A stretch of 64,000 nt of DNA from an uncultured Muribaculaceae bacterium (GCA_934675575.1 CAKUQQ010000007.1:89154-153153); one strand, 5' to 3'. Positions 28,340-37,783 are shown, numbered from the stretch's first letter. The notes: generated by a model from the letters alone, not told the origin. Program-made: numbers and translations.

Positions 28340-28378
28340 GCGAGGCACGCCCAAGTGGTGCGCCTCGCTTGTTTTTGT
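28340..28378 (+). terminator. Intrinsic terminator of the keto-sugar operon
   Basis: Stem GCGAGGC/GCCTCGC with an imperfect inner extension, followed by TTGTTTTTG. Confidence 0.8.
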
Positions 28379-28421
28379 TGCGTTATGTGTGGTGATAGCA
28401 AAAGCCGTGGGTGAAAAAATA

Positions 28422-28457
28422 GAGAGGGCTTGGTGCTTAATAGCGCCAAGCCCTCTC
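28422..28457 (-). terminator. Intrinsic terminator of the glycine cleavage operon
   Basis: Stem GAGAGGGCTTGG/CCAAGCCCTCTC. On the minus strand it is followed by a run of six T, downstream of lpd. Confidence 0.85.
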
Positions 28458-28491
28458 GGTGTTTATTGTTCAGTAAATGTGTGTGTTGTCG

Positions 28492-29838
28492 TCAGAACAT
28501 GCGAGCCACACTTAGCACCACCTCGCTTAGTGTGGGGTGGGTGTGAATTGAGTTGGCCACAACGTCTATTGTGACGTCGGCATTCATTGCCACCACAACG
28601 GATTGAATCAGGTCGGAGGCATGAGCGCCACAAATGTGACAACCAAGAATTTTGCGTGTGGATTTGTCGATAATCATTTTAATCAAGCCGTCGGTTTCAC
28701 CCATAGCGAGCGCTTTGCCGTTGGCTCTGAACAAAGCCTTATTGGCCACAAAATCGAGTCCTTGCTCGGCACATTGTGCCTCGGTCAAGCCCACCATGGC
28801 CAGCTCTGGCGTGGTGAACACGGCGCTTGGCACTATGTGGAGCTTTATGCCGCTCTCTTTGCCCAAAATGTGGCTCAATGCGTGAAATCCTTGTGCCGTG
28901 GCGGCATGGGCCAGCATGCACTTGCCGTTGACGTCGCCTATGGCAAATATGCCTGGAACGCTGGTTTCGAGATTGCCGTCGGTGACAATGCCGCGCGGGC
29001 TGACCTCAATGCCCAGTTGCAGAACGCCGTCGGGAATCACAGGACGGCGGCCAACGGCCATGAGGGCTTTTTCGCACTGCACAGCGCCTTCTTTGCCCTT
29101 GGCATCATAAGTTATGCACAAAGAACCGTCGGCGGCTGTGGCGACGCTTTTAACGGCCGCTGAAGTGATGATTTTGACCCCTTGGCGTGACAGCAGACTG
29201 CGCAGACGCTTGGCAATGTCTTTGTCGAAAGGCGGCAAAATTTCTTTGCAGAACTCGACCACGGTGACATCGACACCAAATGTGTGGAACACGGAGGCAA
29301 ACTCCATGCCTATCACACCACCGCCGATTATGCAAAGGCTTGCCGGCAGTGTCTCCATGGCCAAAGCTTCGTCGCTCGACATACATAGGTCTGCTCCCTC
29401 AATGGGCAGTGCCTTGGGTGCAGAGCCTGTGGCTATGACTATGCTGGTGGCTGTGAAAGTGTCGGCGCCAACTGTCACGGCATTTTTGCCGGTGATTTTG
29501 GCCTCGCCCTTTATCACGGCGACCTGTCCGCTTGCCAGCAGAGAAGCTATGCCTTGGCGCAACTGCTCAACGACGCTTTGCTTGCGCGTGAAAGCCTCGG
29601 CGTATTGAAATTCCACAGTTGTTGCAGAAATGCCGAATTCTGGGGCTTGGCGAAGCAGGTTGAGCACCTCGGCATTGCGGCAGAGAGCCTTGGTGGGTAT
29701 GCAGCCGCGGTTGAGGCATGTGCCACCAAGCTCGTCACGCTCAATTACTGCGACCTTGAGCTGATGGCGTGCAGCCTCGGCAGCCATTTCGTAGCCACCA
29801 GGACCTGCGCCTATGATGATTAAATCGAAATCGCTCAT
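28492..29838 (-). CDS. lpd: Dihydrolipoyl dehydrogenase
   Basis: A 448-residue FAD enzyme (L-protein of glycine cleavage) that reoxidises the dihydrolipoyl arm with NAD+. Visible are the FAD motif IIIGAGPGGYEMAAEAA, the redox disulfide in GGTCLNRGCIPTKAL (CxxxxC), the NAD motif IIGGGVIGMEFASVF, GIFAIGDVNGKCMLAHAA, and the C-terminal HTHPTLSEVV with the catalytic His-Glu pair (HPTxxE). Its start overlaps the gcvPB stop by 3-4 bp and it is the last gene of the operon, so it is probably dedicated to glycine cleavage. Confidence 0.96.
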   Translation of the reverse strand: MSDFDLIIIGAGPGGYEMAAEAARHQLKVAVIERDELGGTCLNRGCIPTKALCRNAEVLNLLRQAPEFGISATTVEFQYAEAFTRKQSVVEQLRQGIASLLASGQVAVIKGEAKITGKNAVTVGADTFTATSIVIATGSAPKALPIEGADLCMSSDEALAMETLPASLCIIGGGVIGMEFASVFHTFGVDVTVVEFCKEILPPFDKDIAKRLRSLLSRQGVKIITSAAVKSVATAADGSLCITYDAKGKEGAVQCEKALMAVGRRPVIPDGVLQLGIEVSPRGIVTDGNLETSVPGIFAIGDVNGKCMLAHAATAQGFHALSHILGKESGIKLHIVPSAVFTTPELAMVGLTEAQCAEQGLDFVANKALFRANGKALAMGETDGLIKMIIDKSTRKILGCHICGAHASDLIQSVVVAMNADVTIDVVANSIHTHPTLSEVVLSVARMF

Positions 29839-31313
29839 TGCTGTGGAGTGTTGACAAGCTCGTTATAGGTGACAATGGGGTGCAGGGCAGCCAGAGTGTC
29901 GTCGAGTCGCTTGACAGGAGTGTTGTGCGGTGCTGACTTGACGAGTTCTGGAGTTTCGGCAGCCTCTTTGGCAATTGTTCTCAAAACCTCGATGAAGTGG
30001 TCGAGCGTCTCCTTGCTTTCGTTTTCGGCAGGCTCTATCATCATGGCCTCGTGGAAAAGCAGAGGGAAATAGATGGTGGGCGAGTGGAAACCATAGTCGA
30101 GAAGACGTTTCGCAACATCGAGTGTGGTGACACCAGTGGATTTGTCTTTCAAGCCGTTGAACACAAATTCGTGCTTGCATACACCCTCGATAGGCAACTC
30201 ATAGACATCTTTGAGCGACTCCTTGATGTAGTTGGCGTTGAGAACGGCCAGAGGACCAACATTCTTGATGTTTTCGCGACCCAGGGTGAGAATATAGGCA
30301 TAGGCGCGCATGATAACGCCAAAGTTGCCCGTAAAGCCAGATATGCTGCCAAGCGCGTCGGGGCGTTGCTCAATGGCAAACGTGCCGTCGGCGTTTTTCA
30401 CCACATGGGGATTTGGCAAGAACTTCTCAAGGCCATTGGTTGCGCCCACAGGGCCAGAACCTGGGCCACCACCGCCGTGAGGCGTGGAGAACGTCTTGTG
30501 CAGATTGAGGTGCATGACATCGAAGCCGAGGTCGGCAGTGCGACATTTGCCAAGCATGGGGTTGAAGTTGGCTCCGTCGTAGTACATGAGGCCTCCGCAC
30601 TCGTGAACCAGCTTTGCTATTTCGGCAATGTTGTGCTCAAAGATGCCAAGCGTGTTGGGGTTGGTCATCATCATGCCAGCTATGGTGTCGTCGAGCAGGG
30701 GCTTGAGGTCGTCAACGTCAACTGTGCCATCGGGGCGGCTCTTTACCACTACCACCTTGAGGCCGCAGACGGCTGCGCTTGCAGGGTTGGTGCCATGAGC
30801 AGAGTCGGGCACAATGATGCGTGTGCGCTTGTCGTCGCCACGGCTCATGTGATATGCTCTGATGGCCATGAGGCCGGTAAGCTCACCGTGTGCACCGGCA
30901 AACGGGTTGAGCGTGAACTCTTTCATGCCAGTGATTTCGGAAAGAGACTGCTGCAGGTTGTAGTAAACCTCCAGGGCACCTTGCACGGTGCTCACGTCTT
31001 GCATTGGGTGAAGATGCGTGAAGTCGCGGTGCATGGCTATTTCCTCGTTGAGCTTCGGGTTATATTTCATTGTGCAAGAGCCAAGTGGGTAGAAGCCTGT
31101 GTCGACACCGAAGTTGTTGTTGCTCATGTTGGTGTAATGGCGCACAACAGTCAGCTCGTCAACCTCTGGCAGCTGAGGCTCTGACGAGCGCATCAGCTCT
31201 TTGGGCAATGTGCTGAGCGAATATTGCTTTAATTCGTTTTTAGGAAGAGAATAACCCTTGCGTCCTTCCTTTGACAACTCAAAGATGAGTTTTCCATAAA
31301 ATGCGTTGTTCAT
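29835..31313 (-). CDS. gcvPB: Glycine dehydrogenase (decarboxylating) subunit 2
   Basis: A 492-residue PLP-bearing subunit of the split P-protein. The PLP lysine lies in MHLNLHKTFSTPHGGGGPG. SCTMKYNPKLNE and GAHGELTGLMAIRAYH are typical. It decarboxylates glycine and passes the aminomethyl group to the lipoyl arm of GcvH. The two-subunit form seen here (with gcvPA just upstream) is an alternative to the single long GcvP. Spacing to gcvPA is 19 bp. Confidence 0.96.
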   Translation of the reverse strand: MNNAFYGKLIFELSKEGRKGYSLPKNELKQYSLSTLPKELMRSSEPQLPEVDELTVVRHYTNMSNNNFGVDTGFYPLGSCTMKYNPKLNEEIAMHRDFTHLHPMQDVSTVQGALEVYYNLQQSLSEITGMKEFTLNPFAGAHGELTGLMAIRAYHMSRGDDKRTRIIVPDSAHGTNPASAAVCGLKVVVVKSRPDGTVDVDDLKPLLDDTIAGMMMTNPNTLGIFEHNIAEIAKLVHECGGLMYYDGANFNPMLGKCRTADLGFDVMHLNLHKTFSTPHGGGGPGSGPVGATNGLEKFLPNPHVVKNADGTFAIEQRPDALGSISGFTGNFGVIMRAYAYILTLGRENIKNVGPLAVLNANYIKESLKDVYELPIEGVCKHEFVFNGLKDKSTGVTTLDVAKRLLDYGFHSPTIYFPLLFHEAMMIEPAENESKETLDHFIEVLRTIAKEAAETPELVKSAPHNTPVKRLDDTLAALHPIVTYNELVNTPQQ

Positions 31314-31332
31314 AACAGTGTATTCCTCCTAA

Positions 31333-32664
31333 CTAAATTATGTTGGCACATTGTGCTATAATATTGTCGATGTCTGCCTTGGTCTGCATTTCGGTGGTGC
31401 AGAGAAGCAGGGTGCTGTCGTCGAGACGCAAGCCAAACTGTGCGTTGACGTGAAGCATGAGCTTGTGCTGCAGCTCGGCGGCACTGCCTTTGACCTTGAC
31501 CACGAATTCGTTGAGGAACGGCTTGTCGGGATAGGCAAGCTCAAATTTGCCAGTCTTGCACAGTTGCTCGGCAAGATAGTGGGCGTTGCTGTAACCGATT
31601 TCGTTGACCTCCTTTAAGCCTTGCTTGCCCATCAGCGACATATAGACGGTGATGTAGAGAGCCATGAGGCTTTCGTTGGAGCAAATGTTGCTTGTGGCTT
31701 TTTCACGGCGAATGTGCTGCTCGCGCGCTTGCAGGGTGAGCACAAAGGTGCGCTTGCCGTCGGCATCTTTGGTGGCACCGACTATGCGACCAGGCATTTT
31801 GCGTATCAGCGACTTGCGTGTGCACATATAGCCCACATACGGTCCGCCAAAGTTCATGGGGATACCGAGGCTTTGGCCGTCGCCCACGGCAATGTCGGCG
31901 TCCCACTCGCCAGGAGTCTTGATGACTGCGAGGTCGGAAGCCACGCAATTCATGATGAGCAGAGCCTTGTTGGTGTGGCAAAGGTCGGCCCAGTCGGTGA
32001 AGTCCTCAAGAATGCCATAGAAGTTAGGCGAGGCAACAATCACTCCTGCCACGTCGCCTTTTTGGATTTTGCTCTCGAAGTCGGCCTTTGAAACCACACC
32101 GCCCTCTTGAGCAATTTCCTCAACTACCACTCCGTGATATTTTGCATAGGTCTTGACCACGCGCATCACTATGGGGTTGATGGTGGAAGAAACAAGCACT
32201 TTGTTGCGTTTCTTGGCATTGGCACAAGCCATCATCATGGCCTCGGCAGTGGCGGTGCAGCCGTCGTACATGGAGGCATTGCTGACCTCCATGCCTGTTA
32301 ACTGTGCCATTAGACTCTGATACTCAAATATGTATTGAAGCGTGCCTTGTGAAATCTCTGCTTGATAGGGAGTGTAGGAAGTGAGAAATTCGCTACGCTC
32401 AACTATGTTGCTGACGATAGACGGAGAGTAGTGGTCGTAGCAGCCGGCGCCGATGAAGCAGTTGAGCTGCTTGTTGTGCGAGCCAAGACGGTCGAAGAAC
32501 TTGCGCACCTCGATTTCGCTCATCTCGCTGGGTAGGTTGTACTCGTGCTTGAGGGTGAGCTGCTCAGGAATGTCGCTGTAGAGGTCATCTAAGCTTTTCA
32601 CGCCGCAAGTGTGGAGCATGGAACTCACATCTTCGGGGGTGTGAGGAAAATATTTGTAACTCAT
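31333..32664 (-). CDS. gcvPA: Glycine dehydrogenase (decarboxylating) subunit 1
   Basis: A 443-residue N-terminal-type subunit of the split P-protein. Visible are YKYFPHTPEDVSSML, FIGAGCYDHYSPSIV, TPYQAEISQGTLQYIFEYQS, NASMYDGCTATAEAMMMA and DGQSLGIPMNFGGPYVGYM. It lacks the PLP lysine and forms the alpha2beta2 P-protein with GcvPB. Confidence 0.96.
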   Translation of the reverse strand: MSYKYFPHTPEDVSSMLHTCGVKSLDDLYSDIPEQLTLKHEYNLPSEMSEIEVRKFFDRLGSHNKQLNCFIGAGCYDHYSPSIVSNIVERSEFLTSYTPYQAEISQGTLQYIFEYQSLMAQLTGMEVSNASMYDGCTATAEAMMMACANAKKRNKVLVSSTINPIVMRVVKTYAKYHGVVVEEIAQEGGVVSKADFESKIQKGDVAGVIVASPNFYGILEDFTDWADLCHTNKALLIMNCVASDLAVIKTPGEWDADIAVGDGQSLGIPMNFGGPYVGYMCTRKSLIRKMPGRIVGATKDADGKRTFVLTLQAREQHIRREKATSNICSNESLMALYITVYMSLMGKQGLKEVNEIGYSNAHYLAEQLCKTGKFELAYPDKPFLNEFVVKVKGSAAELQHKLMLHVNAQFGLRLDDSTLLLCTTEMQTKADIDNIIAQCANII

Positions 32665-32725
32665 TATGAAAAAATAACTGAGGTTTTTTTGTTGGAAAAA
32701 TCATAGAGAGGAGAGAGAAAGCTCA

Positions 32726-33106
32726 TTACTCGCCAATGAATTTCTTGTAGGCTTCAGCGTCCATGAGGTTGTCGAGCTCGCTCTTGTCGCTGAGTTGCAC
32801 TTTGATAATCCAGTTGGCGAAAGCGTCTTTGTTGATGAGTCCAGGCTCGTCTTCAAGTGCGTCGTTAACCTCTACCACAGTGCCTGACACTGGAGAATTG
32901 AGGTCGCTGGCGGCCTTAACGCTCTCTACTGCGCCAAACTCCTCGCCTGCAGTAACCTCGTCGTCAACGTCGGGCATGTCAACATAAACCACGTTGCCAA
33001 GTTCGTGCTGTGCATAGTCGGTGATGCCAATGAAGCCAAAATCGCCTTCAACTTTGATAAACTCGTGAGATTCGCTGTAGTACAAACCGTCGATAATGTT
33101 GCTCAT
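32726..33106 (-). CDS. gcvH: Glycine cleavage system H protein
   Basis: A 126-residue lipoyl carrier. The lipoylated lysine is K64 in GAVESVKAASDL, within the barrel-sandwich fold (FGFIGITDYAQHELGNVVYV, SPVSGTVVEVNDAL). It shuttles the aminomethyl group between P, T and L proteins. Full length, between gcvT and gcvPA. Confidence 0.97.
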   Translation of the reverse strand: MSNIIDGLYYSESHEFIKVEGDFGFIGITDYAQHELGNVVYVDMPDVDDEVTAGEEFGAVESVKAASDLNSPVSGTVVEVNDALEDEPGLINKDAFANWIIKVQLSDKSELDNLMDAEAYKKFIGE

Positions 33107-33195
33107 AATGTTGTATGTTTTTTAATTTGTTGTTTTATTAATGCTTTAAAATTTATAGATGCGGAGAGAGTGCGTGTGTGATTTGAAAAGAAAAA

Positions 33196-34287
33196 TCACT
33201 TTTTGTAGCTTTTCTTGAAGAATTTCTTTTTCACTACTTCGGCCTCAAAGAACTTTTTGCGTATGTGTACAGAAAGTTTTGTGCCAAGTGTGGCATATTC
33301 GGCATCGACGAGGGCAAAGGCAATGCTCTTGTCAACGGAAATGCCGTGATAGCCTGTGGTGATGTAACCCACCACCTTGTCACCGGCGAGCACCTCGTAG
33401 CCATGGCGTGGAATGGCGCGGTCTTTGAGTTCAAGACCCACGAGCTTCTTGCTAACACCTTCGGCTTTTTGCTTGACAAGCGCGTCTTTGCCGATGAAAT
33501 CGGCTTTGTCGAGCTTAATGAAGAATCCGAGACCTGCCATGAGCGGAGTGATGTCGGCACTGAGCTCGTCGCCATAGAGCGGCAGACCCACCTCAAAGCG
33601 CAGGGTGTCGCGGCAGCCAAGTCCGCAAGGCTGCACTCCGGCGGCAATCAGCAAGTCCCAATATTTGCGTATCTCGTCGTGTGAGGCATAGATCTCAAAA
33701 CCGTCTTCGCCAGTGTAGCCGGTGCGGCTCACGATGACCTTGCCGCCGTCGCGCTCTACGACCTTGAAAGTGTAGAAAGTGAGGTCGGCGGCCTCAATGC
33801 CAAGCACATCGCGGAGTGTGGCCTCGGAATTTGGACCTTGCACTGCTATTTGTCCATAGATGTCGCTCTGGTGGTCAACGGTGACATTGAATTTTGCAGC
33901 ATGCTCCTTAATCCACGCTACATCTTTGTCGATGTTGGCAGCGTTGATGACCAGTAAGAAGTCGTTGTCGCCGTTTTTATACACCAGCAGGTCGTCAACC
34001 GTACCTCCGTCGGGGTAAAGCATCATGCCGTAGGCGATTTTGCCAGCCTCAAGCACGGAAACGTCGTTGGTGAAAATGTAGTTGACGAATTTTTCGGCTT
34101 CAGATCCGGTTACTTGCACCTCGCCCATGTGTGAAACGTCGAAAACGCCCACGTTGTTGCGAACCGCATTGTGCTCGGTGATGATGTCTTTGTATTGAAT
34201 GGGCATGTCGAAGCCTCCAAATGGGCTTATCAGTGCGCCAAGTGCCACATGCTTGTCATAAAGACAGGTTTTTTTGTTTTCAGCCAT
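33196..34287 (-). CDS. gcvT: Aminomethyltransferase (T protein)
   Basis: A 363-residue tetrahydrofolate-dependent enzyme that releases ammonia and makes 5,10-methylene-THF. Visible are FDVSHMGEVQVTGS, TVDDLLVYKNGDNDFLLVINAAN, SRTGYTGEDGFEIY, CGLGCRDTLRFEVGLPLYG and VGYITTGYHGISVDKSIAFA. It has a basic C-terminal tail (KKKFFKKSYKK). 12 bp downstream of lplA. Confidence 0.96.
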   Translation of the reverse strand: MAENKKTCLYDKHVALGALISPFGGFDMPIQYKDIITEHNAVRNNVGVFDVSHMGEVQVTGSEAEKFVNYIFTNDVSVLEAGKIAYGMMLYPDGGTVDDLLVYKNGDNDFLLVINAANIDKDVAWIKEHAAKFNVTVDHQSDIYGQIAVQGPNSEATLRDVLGIEAADLTFYTFKVVERDGGKVIVSRTGYTGEDGFEIYASHDEIRKYWDLLIAAGVQPCGLGCRDTLRFEVGLPLYGDELSADITPLMAGLGFFIKLDKADFIGKDALVKQKAEGVSKKLVGLELKDRAIPRHGYEVLAGDKVVGYITTGYHGISVDKSIAFALVDAEYATLGTKLSVHIRKKFFEAEVVKKKFFKKSYKK

Positions 34288-34299
34288 AGTGTGATATAT

Positions 34300-35274
34300 T
34301 TATTGAAATATTAAATTGACAAAATTGTCGTTGGATAGATTGTGTATTATTTCGGCCACATTTACGTCGCTTATGGCACGAGCCACATCGTCGGGCGCAA
34401 AGTTGCAGCCTCGGAGTTTGCTGATTAGTCCTTCGTCGAGGTTGCCTATGAGGAAGAAGTCGCCAGCTATGTTCACCTCCTTTATCACGTTGTGGTTGAG
34501 CTCGAAGCTCACCTCTATTTCACCCACAGACTCTATGCGCTTTTTCTTGACAAGATTGCATCGTGGATTGTTGCCATAGATGAATTCGGGCGTGAGATAG
34601 GTTTTGGTAATCTCTTCGATTTCGGCAACGTCGGAGTCATTGAGCGCAATCTCGCCGTCGCAGAGGTGGGTGCGCACAAAGTCCTTGAAATCGTCGATGC
34701 TTATGCTGGAGTGGCGGTTGATGGTGGTGATGTGCTGCTTAACGGAGTCAACGCCTTTGGACTGTAGTTTTGCCGTAGATGGCGTAATGGCGTTGAGCAT
34801 GTTCTGCATGTCGGTGTCGTAGAGCATTGTGCCATGCACTATGCTGCGGCCTGGCAGATGATAGAACGCATTGCCTGACACTTTGAGGCCGTCGATGAGA
34901 ATGTCGTTGCGGCCGCCTGCGGTGGCGTTCAGCCCAAGCTCCCGGAGCATATTTGCCACAGCGGTGGTGTAGGCACTGAAAGTGAATGTCACGTTGTCGC
35001 TCTTGGTGATGTAGGAGAACATGATGTTGCTGAAGTCGGCATACACACAGCCGCCACCGCTCTTGCGGCGATAGACCTGAATGTTGTGCGACTTGCAGTA
35101 GTCGAGGTTCACCTCATTGGCAATAAGCTGGTTGCGGCCGAAAATGACCGTTGGCGCAACTTGCCACATGAAGAAAATGTCGTCATCGGAGATTATGCGT
35201 GCCGCATACTCCTCCATAGCCAGATAAAATGGCAAAATGCGTGTGGAATTGTCTGGAAGTCTCAGATATTTCAT
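34300..35274 (-). CDS. lplA: Lipoate-protein ligase
   Basis: A 324-residue enzyme that activates free lipoate and attaches it to lipoyl domains. Motifs are VYRRKSGGGCVYADFSNIMF (RRxxGGGxV) and KVSGNAFYHLPGRSIVHGTM; a C-terminal accessory domain follows from about residue 245. It is the first gene of the operon, upstream of gcvT, and its likely client is GcvH two genes downstream. Family and context agree. Confidence 0.93.
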   Translation of the reverse strand: MKYLRLPDNSTRILPFYLAMEEYAARIISDDDIFFMWQVAPTVIFGRNQLIANEVNLDYCKSHNIQVYRRKSGGGCVYADFSNIMFSYITKSDNVTFTFSAYTTAVANMLRELGLNATAGGRNDILIDGLKVSGNAFYHLPGRSIVHGTMLYDTDMQNMLNAITPSTAKLQSKGVDSVKQHITTINRHSSISIDDFKDFVRTHLCDGEIALNDSDVAEIEEITKTYLTPEFIYGNNPRCNLVKKKRIESVGEIEVSFELNHNVIKEVNIAGDFFLIGNLDEGLISKLRGCNFAPDDVARAISDVNVAEIIHNLSNDNFVNLIFQ

Positions 35275-35293
35275 ATTAAGACCAACTAATAAC

Positions 35294-35301
35294 CAAAGTT
35301 A
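35294..35301 (-). promoter_or_regulatory. Promoter -7 box of the glycine cleavage operon
   Basis: TAACTTTG on the minus strand, 19 bp before the lplA ATG. No clear -33 TTTG. I see no glycine riboswitch in the short leader. Confidence 0.65.
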
Positions 35302-35338
35302 CTATTTATTTTGCAGTTATGTGCTTTTTTTGAACAAA

Positions 35339-35377
35339 AAAGTGGGCAAATGCCGGTTAAGAACATTTGCCCACTTT
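35339..35377 (-). terminator. Intrinsic terminator of the S9 peptidase gene
   Basis: Fourteen-base inverted repeat AAAGTGGGCAAATG/CATTTGCCCACTTT with an 11-base loop, ending in a T run on the minus strand. It lies 27 bp past the peptidase stop. Confidence 0.85.
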
Positions 35378-35403
35378 GTGATTGGTGGCTGTGAGAGCGT
35401 CTT

Positions 35404-37620
35404 TTACTTAGTATTGCTATTCACTGCCGCTTTGCCTATGGCATTTTCTTTTTGTTTCTCCTTTGCCACAGAGTCTTGCTGTGCCTTATATGCCTTGGCA
35501 GCCTCGCTTTGTGGCTTGAGCCAAGTGTCGAACCAGCGGAAGAACTCACGTTGCCACAGCACAGAGTTTTGCGGCTGGAGAATCCAGTGGTTTTCTTCAG
35601 GGAACGTAATCATGCGTGCAGGCAGATTGCGCATGCGTGCGGCATTGAATGCCTGGGTGCCTTGTGTGAAGACGATGCGGTAGTCTTTTTCGCCACAAGT
35701 GACCATGATAGGACGGTTCCAGTTTTGCACATAGTTCTTGGGGTTGGCCACGCTGTAAGACTTTTGTGCAGTGGCGTTGCCTTTGTCCCAGAATGCACCG
35801 CCGAGGTCCCAGTTGACAAACCACATTTCTTCGGTTTCGAGGTATTGAGCCTCAAGGTTAAAGATGCCGGCGTGAGCCAAGAAGCATGCGAAACGGTTGT
35901 TGTGGTTGCCAGCCAGCCAGTACACCGAGTAGCCGCCATAGCTTGCGCCGGTTGCGCCAATGTGGTCAACATCGATGTAAGGCTCTTTCTTCATGTAGTC
36001 AACTGCGCTGAGGTAGTCCTTCATGTTCTGGCCTCCGTAGTCGCCTGAGATTTGGGCGTTCCACTCGGTGCCGAAGCCAGGAAGCCCACGACGGTTAGGC
36101 AAGATGACAATATAGCCGTGGCTTGCCATGATGCGTATGTTCCAGCGATATGACCAGAATTGACTTACTGGCGATTGCGGACCACCCTCGCAGAAGAGCA
36201 GGGCAGGATATTTCTTGGTGGGGTCGAAATTAGGCGGATAGGCAACCCAAGTGACCATCTGCTTACCGTCGGTGGTGGGAACGAGGACTTTCTTAACGGT
36301 GATTGAGTCGAGCTTAGACAGCAACTCGTCGTTGACGGTGGTGAGCTTTACTGGCTCGCTGCCTACTTTCACGCTGAATACCTCGCTTGGTGAGAGGTAA
36401 GACTGGCGGAGAGTGACAACCGTGTCGTTGCCCACAGGCACAATGGTGCCGTAGTCAAACTGGCCAGAAGCAATGGTGTCAACTTGCTGTGTCTCAACAT
36501 TGATGCGGAACATTGGGATTGTGCCGCCAAAAGGTGCGCTGAAATAGATGTATTTCTCGTCGGGTGACCACTGCAAGTCATCGGCAGTGTAGTCCCAGTT
36601 GACGGTGATGTCTTTTTTCTCGCCAGACTTCAAGTCCATGACGAAGATGCGGTTTTTGTCGGCCTCATAGCCGTCGTGCTCCATAGAAAGCCAAGCCATC
36701 TTGTTGCCGCTGGGCGATATGCGAGGGTTGGTGTCGTAGCCCATCATGCCCTCGGTGAGGTTAGTGGTCTTGCCGCTTTCGAGGTCGTAGCGATAGAGGT
36801 CGCTATTTGTGGAGAAAGCATATTCCTTACCAGTCTTTTTGCGGCTCACATAGATGAGGCTCTTGCTGTCGGCAGTCCAGGCCAGCGACTCAACGCCGCC
36901 AAAAGGCTTCATCGGAGCCTCGTAAGGCTCACCTTCGAGCACGTCTTTGAGGTTGTTGACCTTGGAGTCGGAGAAATCGCCAACAAATGGGTGAGGAATG
37001 GTAGTAACCCACTCGTCCCAGTGCTTATACATGATGTCGTCCTCAATGCGAGCCTCGGCTTTTTTGAGGTCGGGGTAGTAGTCTTGCACGGTCTTGCCAT
37101 ACTTGACTTGTGAAATCAGCACGATTTTCTTCTCATCGGGTGAGATTACAAAGCCGTCAACGCCATTTTCCACATCAGAAATGCACTTGCGGTCGCCACC
37201 GTCGCTGTCCATAACCCACACTTGTGGACCTTTGTCGCCGTTGCTATAGATGAACGCGATTTTTTTGCCGCCGTCAATCCACACGGCATTTGATTCCGAC
37301 TTTTTGGTCTTGGTGATTTGCTTGGCATTTTTGCCGTCGATGTCCATGACCCAAAGCTCGCGGTTAGATTTGTTCTGCTCCACGCTGGAGTATGACACGC
37401 CATAGAGCACTTTCTTGTGGTCGGGCGACACTTGTGGGTCGCTCACGCGGCCAAAGGCATTGAGGATTTCGGGTGAGAAAAAGCCGTCGTCAACATTGAC
37501 TTGGGGCTTTTCGATGATTGGCCCGTCGTCGTCATTGCCACCCGCTTTGGGGGTGTTACATGCAGTGGTAGCGGAGAGCGCTAACAAAGATGCCATAATC
37601 GTTGGTTTAAAGTAATTCAT
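35404..37620 (-). CDS. S9 family (prolyl oligopeptidase-type) dipeptidyl peptidase lipoprotein
   Basis: A 738-residue exported serine peptidase, probably a periplasmic dipeptidyl peptidase (DPP5-like). The N-terminus has a lipoprotein signal (LSATTAC, lipidated C21). A beta-propeller of WD40/PD40-type repeats follows (VSPDHKKVLYGVSY, WSPDEKYIYFSAP), then an alpha/beta hydrolase domain with S560 in GASYGGY, D646 in GEKDYR and H678 in EENHW. It frees dipeptides for uptake in peptide-fermenting Bacteroidales. It stands as its own transcription unit. Confidence 0.93.
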   Translation of the reverse strand: MNYFKPTIMASLLALSATTACNTPKAGGNDDDGPIIEKPQVNVDDGFFSPEILNAFGRVSDPQVSPDHKKVLYGVSYSSVEQNKSNRELWVMDIDGKNAKQITKTKKSESNAVWIDGGKKIAFIYSNGDKGPQVWVMDSDGGDRKCISDVENGVDGFVISPDEKKIVLISQVKYGKTVQDYYPDLKKAEARIEDDIMYKHWDEWVTTIPHPFVGDFSDSKVNNLKDVLEGEPYEAPMKPFGGVESLAWTADSKSLIYVSRKKTGKEYAFSTNSDLYRYDLESGKTTNLTEGMMGYDTNPRISPSGNKMAWLSMEHDGYEADKNRIFVMDLKSGEKKDITVNWDYTADDLQWSPDEKYIYFSAPFGGTIPMFRINVETQQVDTIASGQFDYGTIVPVGNDTVVTLRQSYLSPSEVFSVKVGSEPVKLTTVNDELLSKLDSITVKKVLVPTTDGKQMVTWVAYPPNFDPTKKYPALLFCEGGPQSPVSQFWSYRWNIRIMASHGYIVILPNRRGLPGFGTEWNAQISGDYGGQNMKDYLSAVDYMKKEPYIDVDHIGATGASYGGYSVYWLAGNHNNRFACFLAHAGIFNLEAQYLETEEMWFVNWDLGGAFWDKGNATAQKSYSVANPKNYVQNWNRPIMVTCGEKDYRIVFTQGTQAFNAARMRNLPARMITFPEENHWILQPQNSVLWQREFFRWFDTWLKPQSEAAKAYKAQQDSVAKEKQKENAIGKAAVNSNTK

Positions 37621-37670
37621 AAAGATTTAATATGTTAAATAATTTGATTTTTCATATTGTAATCAATGAG

Positions 37671-37678
37671 CAAAAATA
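37671..37678 (-). promoter_or_regulatory. Promoter -7 box of the S9 peptidase gene
   Basis: TATTTTTG on the minus strand, matching TAnnTTTG, 50 bp before the peptidase ATG. No clear -33. Confidence 0.5.
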
Positions 37679-37783
37679 CATAAAAACCGCTGATTTTTTA
37701 GAGTAATTACTAAAAAGGCGTGTGTTTTGTGCGTTTTTTGCGGCAAGATGAACCGCACCGTGGCAGAATATCGGGGCAAACTT

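Noticed and set aside
29997..31184. 395-residue plus-strand open frame opposite gcvPB
   Set aside because: Shadow of the GcvPB frame; composition is atypical and no domain is visible.
34288..35340. Glycine riboswitch before the gcv operon
   Set aside because: The distance from the -7 box to the lplA ATG is about 20 bp, too short for a riboswitch, and none is seen between the genes.
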